Origin: Bacilli bacterium
GTDB taxonomy: Bacteria; Bacillota_I; Bacilli_A; RF39; UBA660
Direction of reading: 5' to 3'
Assembly (NCBI GenBank): GCA_900772435.1
Contig: CAAHEM010000050.1
Span: forward strand, 1 to 31,965
DNA length: 31,965 nt
This document shows, piece by piece, positions 1 to 8,309 of this stretch. The number at the start of each line of letters is the position of its first letter. Within the stretch, counting starts at the first letter, position 1. The notes under the pieces are model-generated. The model ran no database searches. It worked only from the letters and a program-made list of their open reading frames with translations, and was not told the DNA's origin. The position numbers and the translations under genes are program-made.

Positions 1-1
1 A

Positions 2-1870
2 GCTGATTCTATTTTTATTGGTACTTTCCATTCATTTGGTCTTAGAATACTTAGAGAAAATTATAGTGATATAGGATACACTTCTAATATAACAATACTT
101 GATACAGATGATACGAAAGCACTTATCAAAAGAATATTAAAAGAAAATTCTTACGACCCAGCTAACTATGATATTAAACATATTATATCTAGAATTAGTA
201 GTGCTAAAAATGATGGATTAAGTCCTTTAGAATATTCTAAATTATTCTTAAGAGATGAAGATAAAGTAATATCTTTTGTATATGAAAAATATATTAAGCT
301 ATTAAAAGAGAATAATTCAGTAGATTTTGATGATTTATTATTAAAACCAGTAGAGTTATTTAAAAAACGTAAAGATATATTGGAAAAATATCAAGAAAGA
401 TTTAAATATATTCTTGTTGATGAATATCAAGATACTAACAGTATTCAGTATGAACTATGTAAGTTACTTGCTAGTAAGTATCATAATATTTTTGTAGTAG
501 GAGATGCTAATCAATCTATATATTCATGGAGAAATGCTGATTATAAAAATATTCTTAATTTTGAAAAAGATTATAAAGATGCTAAAGTAGTTCTTTTAGA
601 AGAAAATTATAGAAGTACTAATACAATACTAAAAGCAGCAAACTCTGTAATTAAGAATAATCGTGAAGGTACTAAATTGAATCTATGGACATCTAGTGGA
701 GATGGAGAAAAAATTGAATATATTAGACTTGAAGATGAAATTAAAGAAAGTTCATTTGTTATCAAAAAGATAAAAGAGATGATGGATGAAGGATATCAAT
801 ATAGTGATTTTGCTGTACTTTATAGAACTAATGCTCAAAGTAGAACAATTGAAGAAGCTTTTGTAAGAAGTAATATTCCATATAATATTATAGGTAGTTA
901 TTACTTCTATAGTAGAAAAGAAATTAAGGATTTAATAGCATACTTAAATTTAGTATATAACTCTAATGATTCAGTTAGTTTAGAAAGAGTAATTAATACT
1001 CCTAAAAGAGGAATAGGTACTAAAACTATAGAAAATATTCGTAATAAAGCACGTGAAAATAATATATCTATGTTTGATGCGATAGAGTCTGGAAAAGAAC
1101 TTGAATTTAAGAAATTAATTCTAGAATTACAAGAAGATGCTAAAACACTTAGTTTATCAGAGTTAATAGAAGACACACTTGTTAAGAGTGGTATCAGAGC
1201 AGAGTATGAACTAGATAAATCACTTGAAAGTGATGCTAAAATAGAAAACTTAAATGAATTTAAATCTGTAGCTGTTGCTTTTGAAGAAAGTGGAGTTTAT
1301 GATTTATCAACATTCTTAGAAAATATATTACTTGTTAGTGATGCAGGTCAATATAAAGAGAATAAAGATGCTGTTAATTTAATGACTCTTCATTCAGCAA
1401 AAGGACTTGAATTTAAAGTCGTATTTATTCTTGGTATGGAAGAAGGCATATTCCCACATAATAGAAGTTTTGAAAGTGCTAGTGAGCTTGAAGAAGAAAG
1501 AAGACTATGTTACGTTGGAATTACTAGAGCTAAGAGTAAACTTTATTTATTAAGTGCTAGACAAAGAACTTTATTTGGTAAAACTAGTGGTACTGTAGAA
1601 AGTAGATTTATTAAAGAAATAGATGATGATTTAATAAATAAAACTAATATGTCAGTAAGACCAGATGATAGACCTAAGAGAACACTTGGAAATATGTATA
1701 ATAATAATGCTACTAGTGATGGAATCAAAGCTGGAGATAATGTTATTCACACAGTATTTGGTGAAGGTGTTGTTATTAAAATTAGCGGTGGAATTGCAAC
1801 TATTGCATTTGCTCATGGAGTAGGTATAAAGAGTATTGCTGCTAATCATAAATATTTGACAAAGAAATAA
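2..1870 (+). CDS. pcrA: ATP-dependent DNA helicase PcrA/UvrD (5' end outside window)
   Basis: Superfamily 1A 3'-5' helicase used in DNA repair, rolling-circle replication and removal of stalled transcription complexes. The frame is open from base 2, so the gene starts upstream; 622 residues are visible, and the missing roughly 100 include the Q motif and Walker A. Motifs run in order: GTFHSF (motif Ia, first 15 residues), VDFDDLLL, ILVDEYQDTN (Walker B/motif II, near base 415), VVGDANQSIYSWR (III), ENYRS (IV), LMTLHSAKGLEF (V, near 1380) and RRLCYVGITRAK (VI, near 1500). The last 45 residues (GDNVIHTVFGEGVV...) match the C-terminal Tudor-like domain typical of PcrA, which favours PcrA over other UvrD-like helicases. 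The TTG at 380 is an internal codon, not a start. A terminator overlaps the stop codon. Confidence 0.96.
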   Translation, partial: ADSIFIGTFHSFGLRILRENYSDIGYTSNITILDTDDTKALIKRILKENSYDPANYDIKHIISRISSAKNDGLSPLEYSKLFLRDEDKVISFVYEKYIKLLKENNSVDFDDLLLKPVELFKKRKDILEKYQERFKYILVDEYQDTNSIQYELCKLLASKYHNIFVVGDANQSIYSWRNADYKNILNFEKDYKDAKVVLLEENYRSTNTILKAANSVIKNNREGTKLNLWTSSGDGEKIEYIRLEDEIKESSFVIKKIKEMMDEGYQYSDFAVLYRTNAQSRTIEEAFVRSNIPYNIIGSYYFYSRKEIKDLIAYLNLVYNSNDSVSLERVINTPKRGIGTKTIENIRNKARENNISMFDAIESGKELEFKKLILELQEDAKTLSLSELIEDTLVKSGIRAEYELDKSLESDAKIENLNEFKSVAVAFEESGVYDLSTFLENILLVSDAGQYKENKDAVNLMTLHSAKGLEFKVVFILGMEEGIFPHNRSFESASELEEERRLCYVGITRAKSKLYLLSARQRTLFGKTSGTVESRFIKEIDDDLINKTNMSVRPDDRPKRTLGNMYNNNATSDGIKAGDNVIHTVFGEGVVIKISGGIATIAFAHGVGIKSIAANHKYLTKK

Positions 1871-1894
1871 TGTAAAGTTATTTCTTTTTAATTT
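1859..1894 (+). terminator. Rho-independent terminator of pcrA
   Basis: Perfect 10-bp stem AAAGAAATAA (1861-1870) / TTATTTCTTT (1878-1887) with a 7-nt loop, followed by a T-rich stretch. The left arm includes the pcrA stop codon. Confidence 0.75.
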
Positions 1895-1910
1895 GTAAAT
1901 GCTTTGTCAA

Positions 1911-1946
1911 TTTACAATTAAGAACATTAATGATATAATGTTCTTA
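1911..1946 (+). promoter_or_regulatory. lemA promoter with palindrome over the -10 box
   Basis: TTTACA (1911-1916), 17-nt spacer, TATAAT (1934-1939), with an extended -10 TG at 1931-1932. A perfect 11-bp inverted repeat, TAAGAACATTA (1919-1929) and TAATGTTCTTA (1936-1946) with a 6-nt gap, covers the spacer and the -10 box. This could be an operator; no regulator is identified. An upstream 8-bp inverted repeat (1893-1900 / 1910-1917) overlaps the -35. Confidence 0.7.
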
Positions 1947-1966
1947 ATAAGTTAGGAGGAATATAT

Positions 1967-2524
1967 ATGGGTCCAGTTGGTTATATAATCATAGCAGTTT
2001 TAGTAATATTAGTTATTTATTTTATTAGTGTTTATAACTCATTAGTTAAACTAAATAATAATGTTAAAGAAGCTTTTTCTACAATGGATGTATATCTAAA
2101 AAAGAGATGGGATTTAATACCAAATTTAGTTGAAACTGTTAAAGGTTATGCTAAGCATGAAAAAGGAACTTTAGAAGAAGTTGTTAAATTAAGAAGTGGT
2201 GCTTACGATAAGATGAGTCCAGATGAAAAAATAGAAAATAATGCTAAGTTATCTGCAGGTATTACTAAAATAATGGCTTTAGCTGAAGCTTATCCAGAGT
2301 TAAAAGCTAATCAAAACTTCTTAAGTTTAAGTTCTGATTTATCTAATGTAGAAGCAGATATAGCTAATTCTAGAAAATATTATAATGGCGTTGTTAAAAT
2401 ATTTAATAACAAAGTAATGATGTTTCCAAGTAATATAGTTGCTAATATGTTAGGTTATAAAGAACAAAAAATGTATGAAGTAGATAGTGTTGAAGAACGT
2501 AAAAACGTTAAAGTACAATTCTAA
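1967..2524 (+). CDS. lemA: LemA family membrane protein
   Basis: 185 aa, the usual length for the family. One N-terminal membrane helix (residues about 4-24), followed by a long helical extracytoplasmic domain carrying the family signature: NSLVKLNNNVKEAFSTMDV, then KKRWDLIPNLVETVKGYA, then a central block with SSDLSNVEADIANSRKYYN. The ATG is preceded by AGGAGGA at good distance. LemA proteins are of uncertain function and are often found with membrane protease or envelope genes. Here it stands alone, between its own promoter (1911-1939) and its own terminator (2523-2548). Confidence 0.93.
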   Translation: MGPVGYIIIAVLVILVIYFISVYNSLVKLNNNVKEAFSTMDVYLKKRWDLIPNLVETVKGYAKHEKGTLEEVVKLRSGAYDKMSPDEKIENNAKLSAGITKIMALAEAYPELKANQNFLSLSSDLSNVEADIANSRKYYNGVVKIFNNKVMMFPSNIVANMLGYKEQKMYEVDSVEERKNVKVQF

Positions 2525-2548
2525 GAGTTCTCTTTAGAACTCTTTTTA
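2523..2548 (+). terminator. Rho-independent terminator of lemA
   Basis: Stem AAGAGTTCT (2523-2531) / AGAACTCTT (2536-2544), loop CTTT, then a T run. The left arm overlaps the stop codon. Confidence 0.85.
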
Positions 2549-2549
2549 A

Positions 2550-2578
2550 TTGATATAAAAAAATTCATATGATATACT
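2550..2578 (+). promoter_or_regulatory. Promoter of the pilin-DUF285 gene
   Basis: TTGATA (2550-2555), 17-nt spacer, TATACT (2573-2578), with extended -10 TG at 2570-2571. The start codon follows 19 nt downstream. Confidence 0.65.
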
Positions 2579-2596
2579 ATAAAAATAGGAGTGAGT

Positions 2597-4171
2597 ATGA
2601 AAAAAATATATAATGGTTTTACATTGGTAGAGTTATTGGCAGTGATAGCAATCTTAGCTATACTAGTAATTATAGCGCTACCTAATGTAATAAATATGTA
2701 TAACAAAGCACAAAAAGAAATTTTTTTAACTGAGGCAAAAAAGGTTTATAGTGAATCAGAAAAAAAGTATTTCTCAAATTCAATAAGTGGCAATAAAACA
2801 AATGTTATTAATTCAAAGGACAATTCTAAACTCGATATGACAGGAAAGAAACTTCAATATTGTGTCATTTTAAATAGTAGTGGTAAAGTAACTGATATGA
2901 AAGTATCTAATGGTAAATGGATAGCAAGTTTAAATGGCAAAGCTGTTGAAGATTTAACTATAGATGATTTAGAAAATGGAAATTTAGATGATTATAATTG
3001 TGGTTTAAATGAGCCAAGTAATCCTGATAATCCTAATCAGCCAGATAAACCAAGCAATCCAGATCTCCCTAATTATATTAATTGTACTTTTGATGGAGAT
3101 ATGGTGCAGGGTGCTGAATATGTAAATGGACAATATACATATAGATACAAGCAACAAGGTGGCATTTATAATATTAAATTTAGATGGAGCAATATGAACA
3201 CTGATGGATGGGGTGTAGCTTTAACGGATCAAGAATCAACTGACCCTGTAACAAGTCAAGTTTGCACGTATATAAATAATAAGCCAGTTGTATCTACATC
3301 GTGTATGTTTTATCAAACTAAAGCATCTTCTATTGATTTAGAAAAAATTAATACTTCTAATATAATAAATATGGGTGGTATGTTTTATGAAAGTAGAGCT
3401 AAAGAAATAAAAGGATTAAATAATTTTGATACAAGTAATGTTACTAATATGAATGGAATGTTTAGAAGTAGTCCAGCAAGCAGTTTGGATTTAAGCAGTT
3501 TTGATACAAGTAATGTGAAAAATATGAGTGGAATGTTTTTTGGATCTAGAGCTACTTCATTAGATTTAAGTAAATTTAATACAAGTAAAGTTACAGATAT
3601 GGGATATATGTTTTATACTTCAAAAGCTACTTCATTAGATGTTAGTAATTTTGATACGTCCAATGTAACTAATATGAGATATATGTTTGGATGGGCAGCT
3701 GCAACGCAAATTAAAGGCTTAAATAAATTTAACACTAGTAAGGTATGGGATATGGGCTTTATGTTTTGGAATAGTGTTGCAACTAGTTTAGATGTTAGTA
3801 ATTTCGATACATCAAATGTTACTGATATGAGCTCTATGTTTTATGATTGTGTTGTTCCTACACTTGATTTAAGAAATTTTAACACAAGTAAAGTTACTAA
3901 TATGCATCATATGTTTTATGCTAATAAAGCATCTAGTTTAAATTTAACGAGTTTTGATACTAGAAAGGTTACAGATATGGGTGGAATGTTTTCAAGTAGT
4001 AAAGTTACTTCACTTGATTTAAGTAGCTTTGATATCAGTAGTTCAACCAATATAACTGATATTTTTAGAGGTGCTCAAGTTAGAATTGGTTATGCTAAAA
4101 ATGATACTATTGCTACACTTTTAAATAATTCAAGTTATAAACCATCTGGTTTAGTATTCAAAGTAAAATAG
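2597..4171 (+). CDS. Type IV pilin-headed surface protein with DUF285/BspA-like repeats
   Basis: 524 aa from the ATG at 2597, which has AGGAG (2587-2591) 5 nt upstream; the GTG at 2591 overlaps that site and is less likely. Residues about 7-15 read GFTLVELLA, the prepilin peptidase/N-methylation motif, followed by a hydrophobic helix to about residue 28. A globular pseudopilin-like part with one Cys pair follows, then a Pro/Asn/Asp-rich linker (near 3010-3075), then ten repeats of about 25 aa (FDTSNVTNMxxMF...LDLSx), the DUF285 family of Mycoplasma lipoproteins and BspA-like proteins. The family suggests a surface adhesin. The pilin head suggests pilus- or pseudopilin-machinery-dependent display, which is inference. 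The gene is monocistronic. Confidence 0.85.
   Translation: MKKIYNGFTLVELLAVIAILAILVIIALPNVINMYNKAQKEIFLTEAKKVYSESEKKYFSNSISGNKTNVINSKDNSKLDMTGKKLQYCVILNSSGKVTDMKVSNGKWIASLNGKAVEDLTIDDLENGNLDDYNCGLNEPSNPDNPNQPDKPSNPDLPNYINCTFDGDMVQGAEYVNGQYTYRYKQQGGIYNIKFRWSNMNTDGWGVALTDQESTDPVTSQVCTYINNKPVVSTSCMFYQTKASSIDLEKINTSNIINMGGMFYESRAKEIKGLNNFDTSNVTNMNGMFRSSPASSLDLSSFDTSNVKNMSGMFFGSRATSLDLSKFNTSKVTDMGYMFYTSKATSLDVSNFDTSNVTNMRYMFGWAAATQIKGLNKFNTSKVWDMGFMFWNSVATSLDVSNFDTSNVTDMSSMFYDCVVPTLDLRNFNTSKVTNMHHMFYANKASSLNLTSFDTRKVTDMGGMFSSSKVTSLDLSSFDISSSTNITDIFRGAQVRIGYAKNDTIATLLNNSSYKPSGLVFKVK
3347..4068 (+). repeat. Ten tandem 75-nt DUF285 coding repeats
   Basis: In-frame repeat units begin at about 3347, 3425, 3500, 3575, 3650 and onward, mostly 75 nt (25 aa) apart with a few units of 26 aa. 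From the third to the eighth unit the opening residues alternate between FDTSNV and FNTSKV, a higher-order period of two units. The end units are more diverged. Similar repeats in Mycoplasma have been described as palindromic amphipathic repeat coding elements. Confidence 0.85.
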
Positions 4172-4197
4172 ATTATAGATATAATCTATTTTTTTAT
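4165..4197 (+). terminator. Rho-independent terminator of the DUF285 gene
   Basis: Perfect stem AAATAGATTAT (4166-4176) / ATAATCTATTT (4181-4191) with a 4-nt loop, followed by a T run. It overlaps the TAG stop. Confidence 0.88.
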
Positions 4198-4231
4198 ATA
4201 TTTAAATCTATTTTTAAAATAATAATTGTGT

Positions 4232-4256
4232 TATAATAATTATTATAATAGAGGTG
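4232..4256 (+). promoter_or_regulatory. Probable -10 boxes and RBS deciding the start at 4262
   Basis: Two TATAAT boxes lie at 4232-4237 and 4244-4249; no convincing -35 is seen for either. GAGGTG (4251-4256), 5 nt before the ATG at 4262, decides that start over an in-frame TTG at 4226, which would lie upstream of the -10 boxes. Confidence 0.45.
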
Positions 4257-4261
4257 TGTAT

Positions 4262-6850
4262 ATGTCACTATTCAAACAAATGAAAAGCAGACAAATTCAA
4301 AGAAGAGCAAATGATTTCATTAAGAGTCTTAGTAATAAAAGTGAAAAAGAAATAGAGCAAGCTTATTTAAACACTAAAGAATTTGAAAATAATGAAATTG
4401 TTTTAAGCTATTTATTTTTTCATCACCCATCTTTAATTAGAATATTACCAATCGATTTTCAAAAATCTCGTCTTAATAGTAATCTTTCTATGTTTAGATA
4501 TGGTTCTATAGAGGCACGTAAGGCTTTGGTATGTGATTGGCTTGCGGGTAATAAATTTTTTATGAATAGTAATGTTCTTGATTTAGATCCAGAAGAATAT
4601 ACTTCATATATTAAATTATATTTTTCACAACCTGATGATGTAGCTAAACTTTATATGGAAGATTTAAAAGAAGTTATAGCTGTTTTATCTAATAGTGATT
4701 TAAAATCAACTGAGGATTTAATAAATAAAATTAAAGATAAATTAACTGATAAACAATGGGAATTTGTTATAAAAGTAAATCCATGTTTTATAAAATATGC
4801 TAGTCAAACAATTCAAAATAAATATGCTGAAGATGAAGCATATAATATGTATATTAGTGGAGATGCTAGAAATAATTTTGTTAAGAAGCAAGTAGATAAA
4901 ATTAAAAATGATTTCACACTTCTTAATACTATGCCTATAGATGTACAAAAAGAATTTATAAAAGAATATCCATTTATGATAAATTATTTAGATACATCAA
5001 CACTTACTGAATTATTAAAATATGATATAGAATTAATTAAATATTTAAATATAGCTGCTTTAAAAAGTAAAGATAATAAAGATCATGAAGTTGTTTATGG
5101 ACTTTTAGAAGAAATAGGTAATAAGAATATAAATGATATAGTTAATATATTAATAGATAAAGGGTTACTGAATGCCAAAGGTAAACTATATAGATTTGAT
5201 GCTAAAAGTAATAATATAAGTTACCAATATACTAAGAGATTAATTAAGATAATACAAGGTCTTAGTATTGAACAAATGATGTTACTTATTAATATAGATG
5301 TTAACTATGTACTTCCTTATGTTGTACCAGTTTATAATAATGATACTGATAGAAAAACAAAAGAAAGTATAATTATAGATTGTGATTCTAGATGTTTAAA
5401 TTTATTTAAAGCTTATTACGATCAAGAAATGTATAATAATTTTTATAAAGTTATAAATAAAATATATAATGAATATTTAGAAAATATAGATAAATATGAT
5501 TTTAATGTTGATTATAATTGTGTATTTGATTTATTTAAAGTTTTATTTAATAAAAATATTATGACAAAGAATAACGTTGAAAAGATTACTTTATTTATGG
5601 GTATATCTTTGTTATATAAAGGTAAAGAGGGTAAAACTCAAGAATCAGCTATTAAATTATTAAGTGATTTATTATCAACAGCATACAATAAAGAAATTAA
5701 ATTAGATACGGAAATATATAATATTTATTCACTTGAGATTTTTGATAATAGATTATCATTTATACCTAGTTTGTTACTTAATAATTATTTTAAATATAAT
5801 TTTGTTAATATGTCTACGTTACTTTTAATAGCGAAGAGTAAGAGAAATAGAGAATTATTTATTAAATATTATGATATATTTAAATCTATCTATGGTGAGA
5901 GTAAAGAGTCTTTATATAAAGCAGTAGAGAATTTTACTTATTATAAAGAGATTGTTGCTGACATAGATGGTAAAGAGTTAACTGACGTTGAAACCGATAA
6001 TTTAATAGATTTAATTGCCACTTATGGTAACTATTTACATATTACTAAGACTAGTGAACTTGCTTCTTATGATATATCACTTCTTAAAAAATTAATAAAT
6101 GAACTATCTGCTATAAAAGATGTATCTATTTATAAGAATTTATTATGTAGATATTTATTCAATAAAGGTTATGATAAAAATGGAAATAGTGGATGGTTAG
6201 AAATATCTACTATTAAAGAATTATGTGATGTATTTGATGCTGGAAATTTAGAAAATATAGAAGATGCTGGTAATAAAGTATTTAGCACTGAAGAAATTAA
6301 TTTATTTAGCATGATTAAATTATTATTTAATGTAAACGATACTGATTTATATCTTGGATACATTGATAATTTAGTTAATAATAAAACTAATAGAAATTTA
6401 ATTGGTGTTATTGACTTCTTTAATAAATTAAAGAAATATAGATGTGAAATAATAAATGATCAAATTGTAACGATTGATGATATAGAGTTATTATATATAG
6501 ATAGTCCTGATATAGTTGAAAAAAGAGTAGAAGATGGTGTAGTAGTTTATGAAATAAATAATCAAGACTTTAAAATATTATGTTCTTATACTAATGATGG
6601 AACACATTATGCATGTATGAATATAAGTGATCTTGAAAAGAATTGTTATGGTTATAATAAATTAGTTAAAACAGGTTCTCTTAGATTTACTACATATGAT
6701 GATCATACTTTAATTAAGGTAAATAAAGATAGAACTGTTAAATATACTATGAATCCAGCATTTTTAGTAATTGTTGGTAAATTAACTGATGATCTTCTTG
6801 CGATTGCTAAAAAAAACAACTTAAAGATTGTTTATATTCAAAATAATTAG
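4262..6850 (+). CDS. Large protein of unknown function
   Basis: 862 aa from the ATG at 4262. I do not recognise the family. No signal peptide or membrane helix is evident. The N-terminus is basic (MSLFKQMKSRQIQRRANDF). Most of the protein looks alpha-helical, with hydrophobic residues spaced as in helical-repeat proteins and recurrent phrases such as INIDVNYVLPYV or FIKEYPFMINYL. The last 95 residues look like a separate alpha/beta domain (DFKILCSYTNDGTHYACMN...YGYNKLVKTGSLRF...KNNLKIVYIQ). Helical repeats plus a compact C-terminal domain could suit a cytoplasmic scaffold, effector or enzyme, but no catalytic motif can be named. A 61-aa gene follows after 8 nt, so the two are probably co-transcribed. 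Confidence 0.8.
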   Translation: MSLFKQMKSRQIQRRANDFIKSLSNKSEKEIEQAYLNTKEFENNEIVLSYLFFHHPSLIRILPIDFQKSRLNSNLSMFRYGSIEARKALVCDWLAGNKFFMNSNVLDLDPEEYTSYIKLYFSQPDDVAKLYMEDLKEVIAVLSNSDLKSTEDLINKIKDKLTDKQWEFVIKVNPCFIKYASQTIQNKYAEDEAYNMYISGDARNNFVKKQVDKIKNDFTLLNTMPIDVQKEFIKEYPFMINYLDTSTLTELLKYDIELIKYLNIAALKSKDNKDHEVVYGLLEEIGNKNINDIVNILIDKGLLNAKGKLYRFDAKSNNISYQYTKRLIKIIQGLSIEQMMLLINIDVNYVLPYVVPVYNNDTDRKTKESIIIDCDSRCLNLFKAYYDQEMYNNFYKVINKIYNEYLENIDKYDFNVDYNCVFDLFKVLFNKNIMTKNNVEKITLFMGISLLYKGKEGKTQESAIKLLSDLLSTAYNKEIKLDTEIYNIYSLEIFDNRLSFIPSLLLNNYFKYNFVNMSTLLLIAKSKRNRELFIKYYDIFKSIYGESKESLYKAVENFTYYKEIVADIDGKELTDVETDNLIDLIATYGNYLHITKTSELASYDISLLKKLINELSAIKDVSIYKNLLCRYLFNKGYDKNGNSGWLEISTIKELCDVFDAGNLENIEDAGNKVFSTEEINLFSMIKLLFNVNDTDLYLGYIDNLVNNKTNRNLIGVIDFFNKLKKYRCEIINDQIVTIDDIELLYIDSPDIVEKRVEDGVVVYEINNQDFKILCSYTNDGTHYACMNISDLEKNCYGYNKLVKTGSLRFTTYDDHTLIKVNKDRTVKYTMNPAFLVIVGKLTDDLLAIAKKNNLKIVYIQNN

Positions 6851-6858
6851 GAGGACTA

Positions 6859-7044
6859 ATGAATAATAAAATTAAAGTAAAAATTGATTCATTAAAAAAA
6901 GATAAAAGTATCTTTAAAGAATATATTGCTAATTTTTGTAATATAGAAAAGGCTAACGAACTTTTTAAAAATAATAAAGAGTTTAAAAGTCTTAAAGATT
7001 ATGCTTGTGTTAGTGATTCTAAAAAGCAAGAATTCTATGATTAA
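6859..7044 (+). CDS. Small hypothetical protein
   Basis: 61 aa, Lys-rich and hydrophilic, with predicted helical character; one Cys in the middle and one near the C-terminus. Not recognised. It has a strong GGAGGA site, overlapping the end of the preceding gene, and lies 8 nt after that gene, followed directly by a terminator. This supports it as the last gene of a two-gene operon with the 862-aa protein. Confidence 0.65.
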   Translation: MNNKIKVKIDSLKKDKSIFKEYIANFCNIEKANELFKNNKEFKSLKDYACVSDSKKQEFYD

Positions 7045-7077
7045 AAAAGCTGAAGATTTCGTCTTCAGTTTTAATTT
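7045..7077. terminator. Bidirectional Rho-independent terminator
   Basis: Stem CTGAAGA (7050-7056) / TCTTCAG (7062-7068) with loop TTTCG, flanked by an A run on the left and a T run on the right. It can therefore end both the plus-strand operon and the convergent HD-domain gene, whose stop codon is at 7071-7073. Confidence 0.85.
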
Positions 7078-7637
7078 ATTTCATTATTTTCAAATTTGAT
7101 GTTTAAGAATTTTCTACTTGCTAGATAGTCACACATATGTACAAATCTTTGATATTTGTCTTTTGGGGCTTCTAATATTTCGTTACCATTAAAATCAGTT
7201 GTCCATGGGCCCATATGAGTAGCTATACATCTGCAAACTAAATCAATTTGATTATCATTTAATTCTAGTTTATCTTTATTTTCTTTAATATAATTGCTCA
7301 TTTGAATAGGGTGATCAGTTGCTGTATATCTTCCTTTAACTCTACCATTTTTAAGACCATCATGTACAGTTAATGCAAATAATATTAAATCTTTTTCTTC
7401 ATCAGTGAAGTTATTAATAGCTGGATTTTGTAAAAGCTCATATGCTATTCTTACAGCAGCTTTTGTATGTCTCACAAGACCACCATCACCTAAAGTAAAT
7501 TCAGGATGATATTTACCAGTAGAACTTGCTGGTATTTGATAAAAATACTCTGGTAATAAATTTAACATTGTTTTTAAACTATTTTTAATTTTTTCATCTT
7601 TTATATAACTTAATTCTTTATTGAAAGCTTCATACAT
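7071..7637 (-). CDS. HD-domain phosphohydrolase
   Basis: 188 aa, cytoplasmic, a single HD domain filling most of the chain. Likely metal ligands can be seen in order: H57 in GLVRHTKAAVR, the H92-D93 doublet in LTVHDGLKNG, H109 in ATDHPIQM and H141 in IATHMGPW. This spacing fits HD hydrolases acting on nucleotides or phosphodiesters. The substrate cannot be told from sequence. Start chosen at 7637, with AGAGGT upstream on the minus strand. It is the only minus-strand gene in the window, divergent from the surface cluster and convergent with the unknown operon. Confidence 0.85.
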   Translation of the reverse strand: MYEAFNKELSYIKDEKIKNSLKTMLNLLPEYFYQIPASSTGKYHPEFTLGDGGLVRHTKAAVRIAYELLQNPAINNFTDEEKDLILFALTVHDGLKNGRVKGRYTATDHPIQMSNYIKENKDKLELNDNQIDLVCRCIATHMGPWTTDFNGNEILEAPKDKYQRFVHMCDYLASRKFLNIKFENNEIN

Positions 7638-7720
7638 AATAAAATACCTCTAGAAAGAATTATATAATAAAATAATAAATTTTTCTACAATAAATAATAT
7701 ATATTAAATTAATAAATAGT

Positions 7721-7755
7721 TTGAAAAAGATATTCATTTATGTTAAAATGAATAT
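7721..7755 (+). promoter_or_regulatory. Promoter with palindrome, upstream of the surface cluster
   Basis: TTGAAA (7721-7726), 17-nt spacer, TAAAAT (7744-7749), TG at 7741-7742. A perfect 10-bp inverted repeat, ATATTCATTT (7730-7739) / AAATGAATAT (7746-7755) with a 6-nt gap, covers the spacer and -10. This is the same layout as at the lemA promoter but with a different sequence. Confidence 0.72.
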
Positions 7756-7778
7756 GTAAGATAAACGGAGGAACGTAG

Positions 7779-8309
7779 ATGAAAAAATTTAAATTTAAAT
7801 TATTTGATAAAAAAATACCAACACGTAATTATTTTATAGTATTAGTTGTGTCAGTACTTGTTATTATAGCTTGTTTATATTTAAGGACATTCTATTTAAC
7901 ATATAGAAATAATAAATTAAGTACTAGTGTATTTTCAGATCAAAAAATTAAACAAATAAATACCAAAGATGTTAACTTTGCTTTAACAGAAACTGGGGAT
8001 GTACTTCTATATGTAAGTTATACTGGAAATAGTGAAATATATAATAATGAAAAGAAAATGTATGAAGTTTTAGAGAAAAAAGATTTATTAGATGATATTA
8101 TTTATTGGAATGTATCTGATTATGGTGATAGTACTGATTATATATCAACTTTAAAAAAACAATTTTCTAATATAAGAGATGAAATAACTAATGCTCCATT
8201 ATTAATATATATTAAAGATGGTGAAGCAGTAGAAGCAATGAGTAGTGAACTTAAAACTATTGATTATAAAGTACTAAATAAAATGATTGAAAAATATGGA
8301 ATTGAATAG
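7779..8309 (+). CDS. Membrane-anchored protein, possible thioredoxin-like fold without CXXC
   Basis: 176 aa. A basic N-terminus is followed by one membrane helix (about residues 18-38, YFIVLVVSVLVIIACLYL), then an outside domain. The order of predicted elements (GDVLLYVSYTGNSEI..., YEVLEKKDLLDDIIYWNV, ...APLLIYIKDGEAVEA) resembles a thioredoxin fold of the kind seen in bacteriocin transport accessory proteins, but there is no CXXC; the only Cys is in the membrane helix. The fold is inference at low confidence. It has its own promoter and terminator and lies just upstream of the sortase gene. Strong RBS GGAGGA. Confidence 0.72.
   Translation: MKKFKFKLFDKKIPTRNYFIVLVVSVLVIIACLYLRTFYLTYRNNKLSTSVFSDQKIKQINTKDVNFALTETGDVLLYVSYTGNSEIYNNEKKMYEVLEKKDLLDDIIYWNVSDYGDSTDYISTLKKQFSNIRDEITNAPLLIYIKDGEAVEAMSSELKTIDYKVLNKMIEKYGIE

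Noticed and set aside
907..1176. Minus-strand ORF inside pcrA, and similar antisense ORFs at 20020-20280 and 27189-27521
   Set aside because: They lie wholly inside well-supported genes on the other strand, lack ribosome sites and have low-complexity translations.
2591..2599. GTG start at 2591 for the DUF285 gene, and TTG start at 4226 for the 862-aa gene
   Set aside because: GTG at 2591 overlaps the AGGAG that properly serves the ATG at 2597. TTG at 4226 lies upstream of the likely -10 boxes, and the ATG at 4262 has its own GAGGTG.
3347..4068. CRISPR-like regular repeats
   Set aside because: The 75-nt repeats are in frame, degenerate at codon level and encode DUF285 units; there are no unique spacers.
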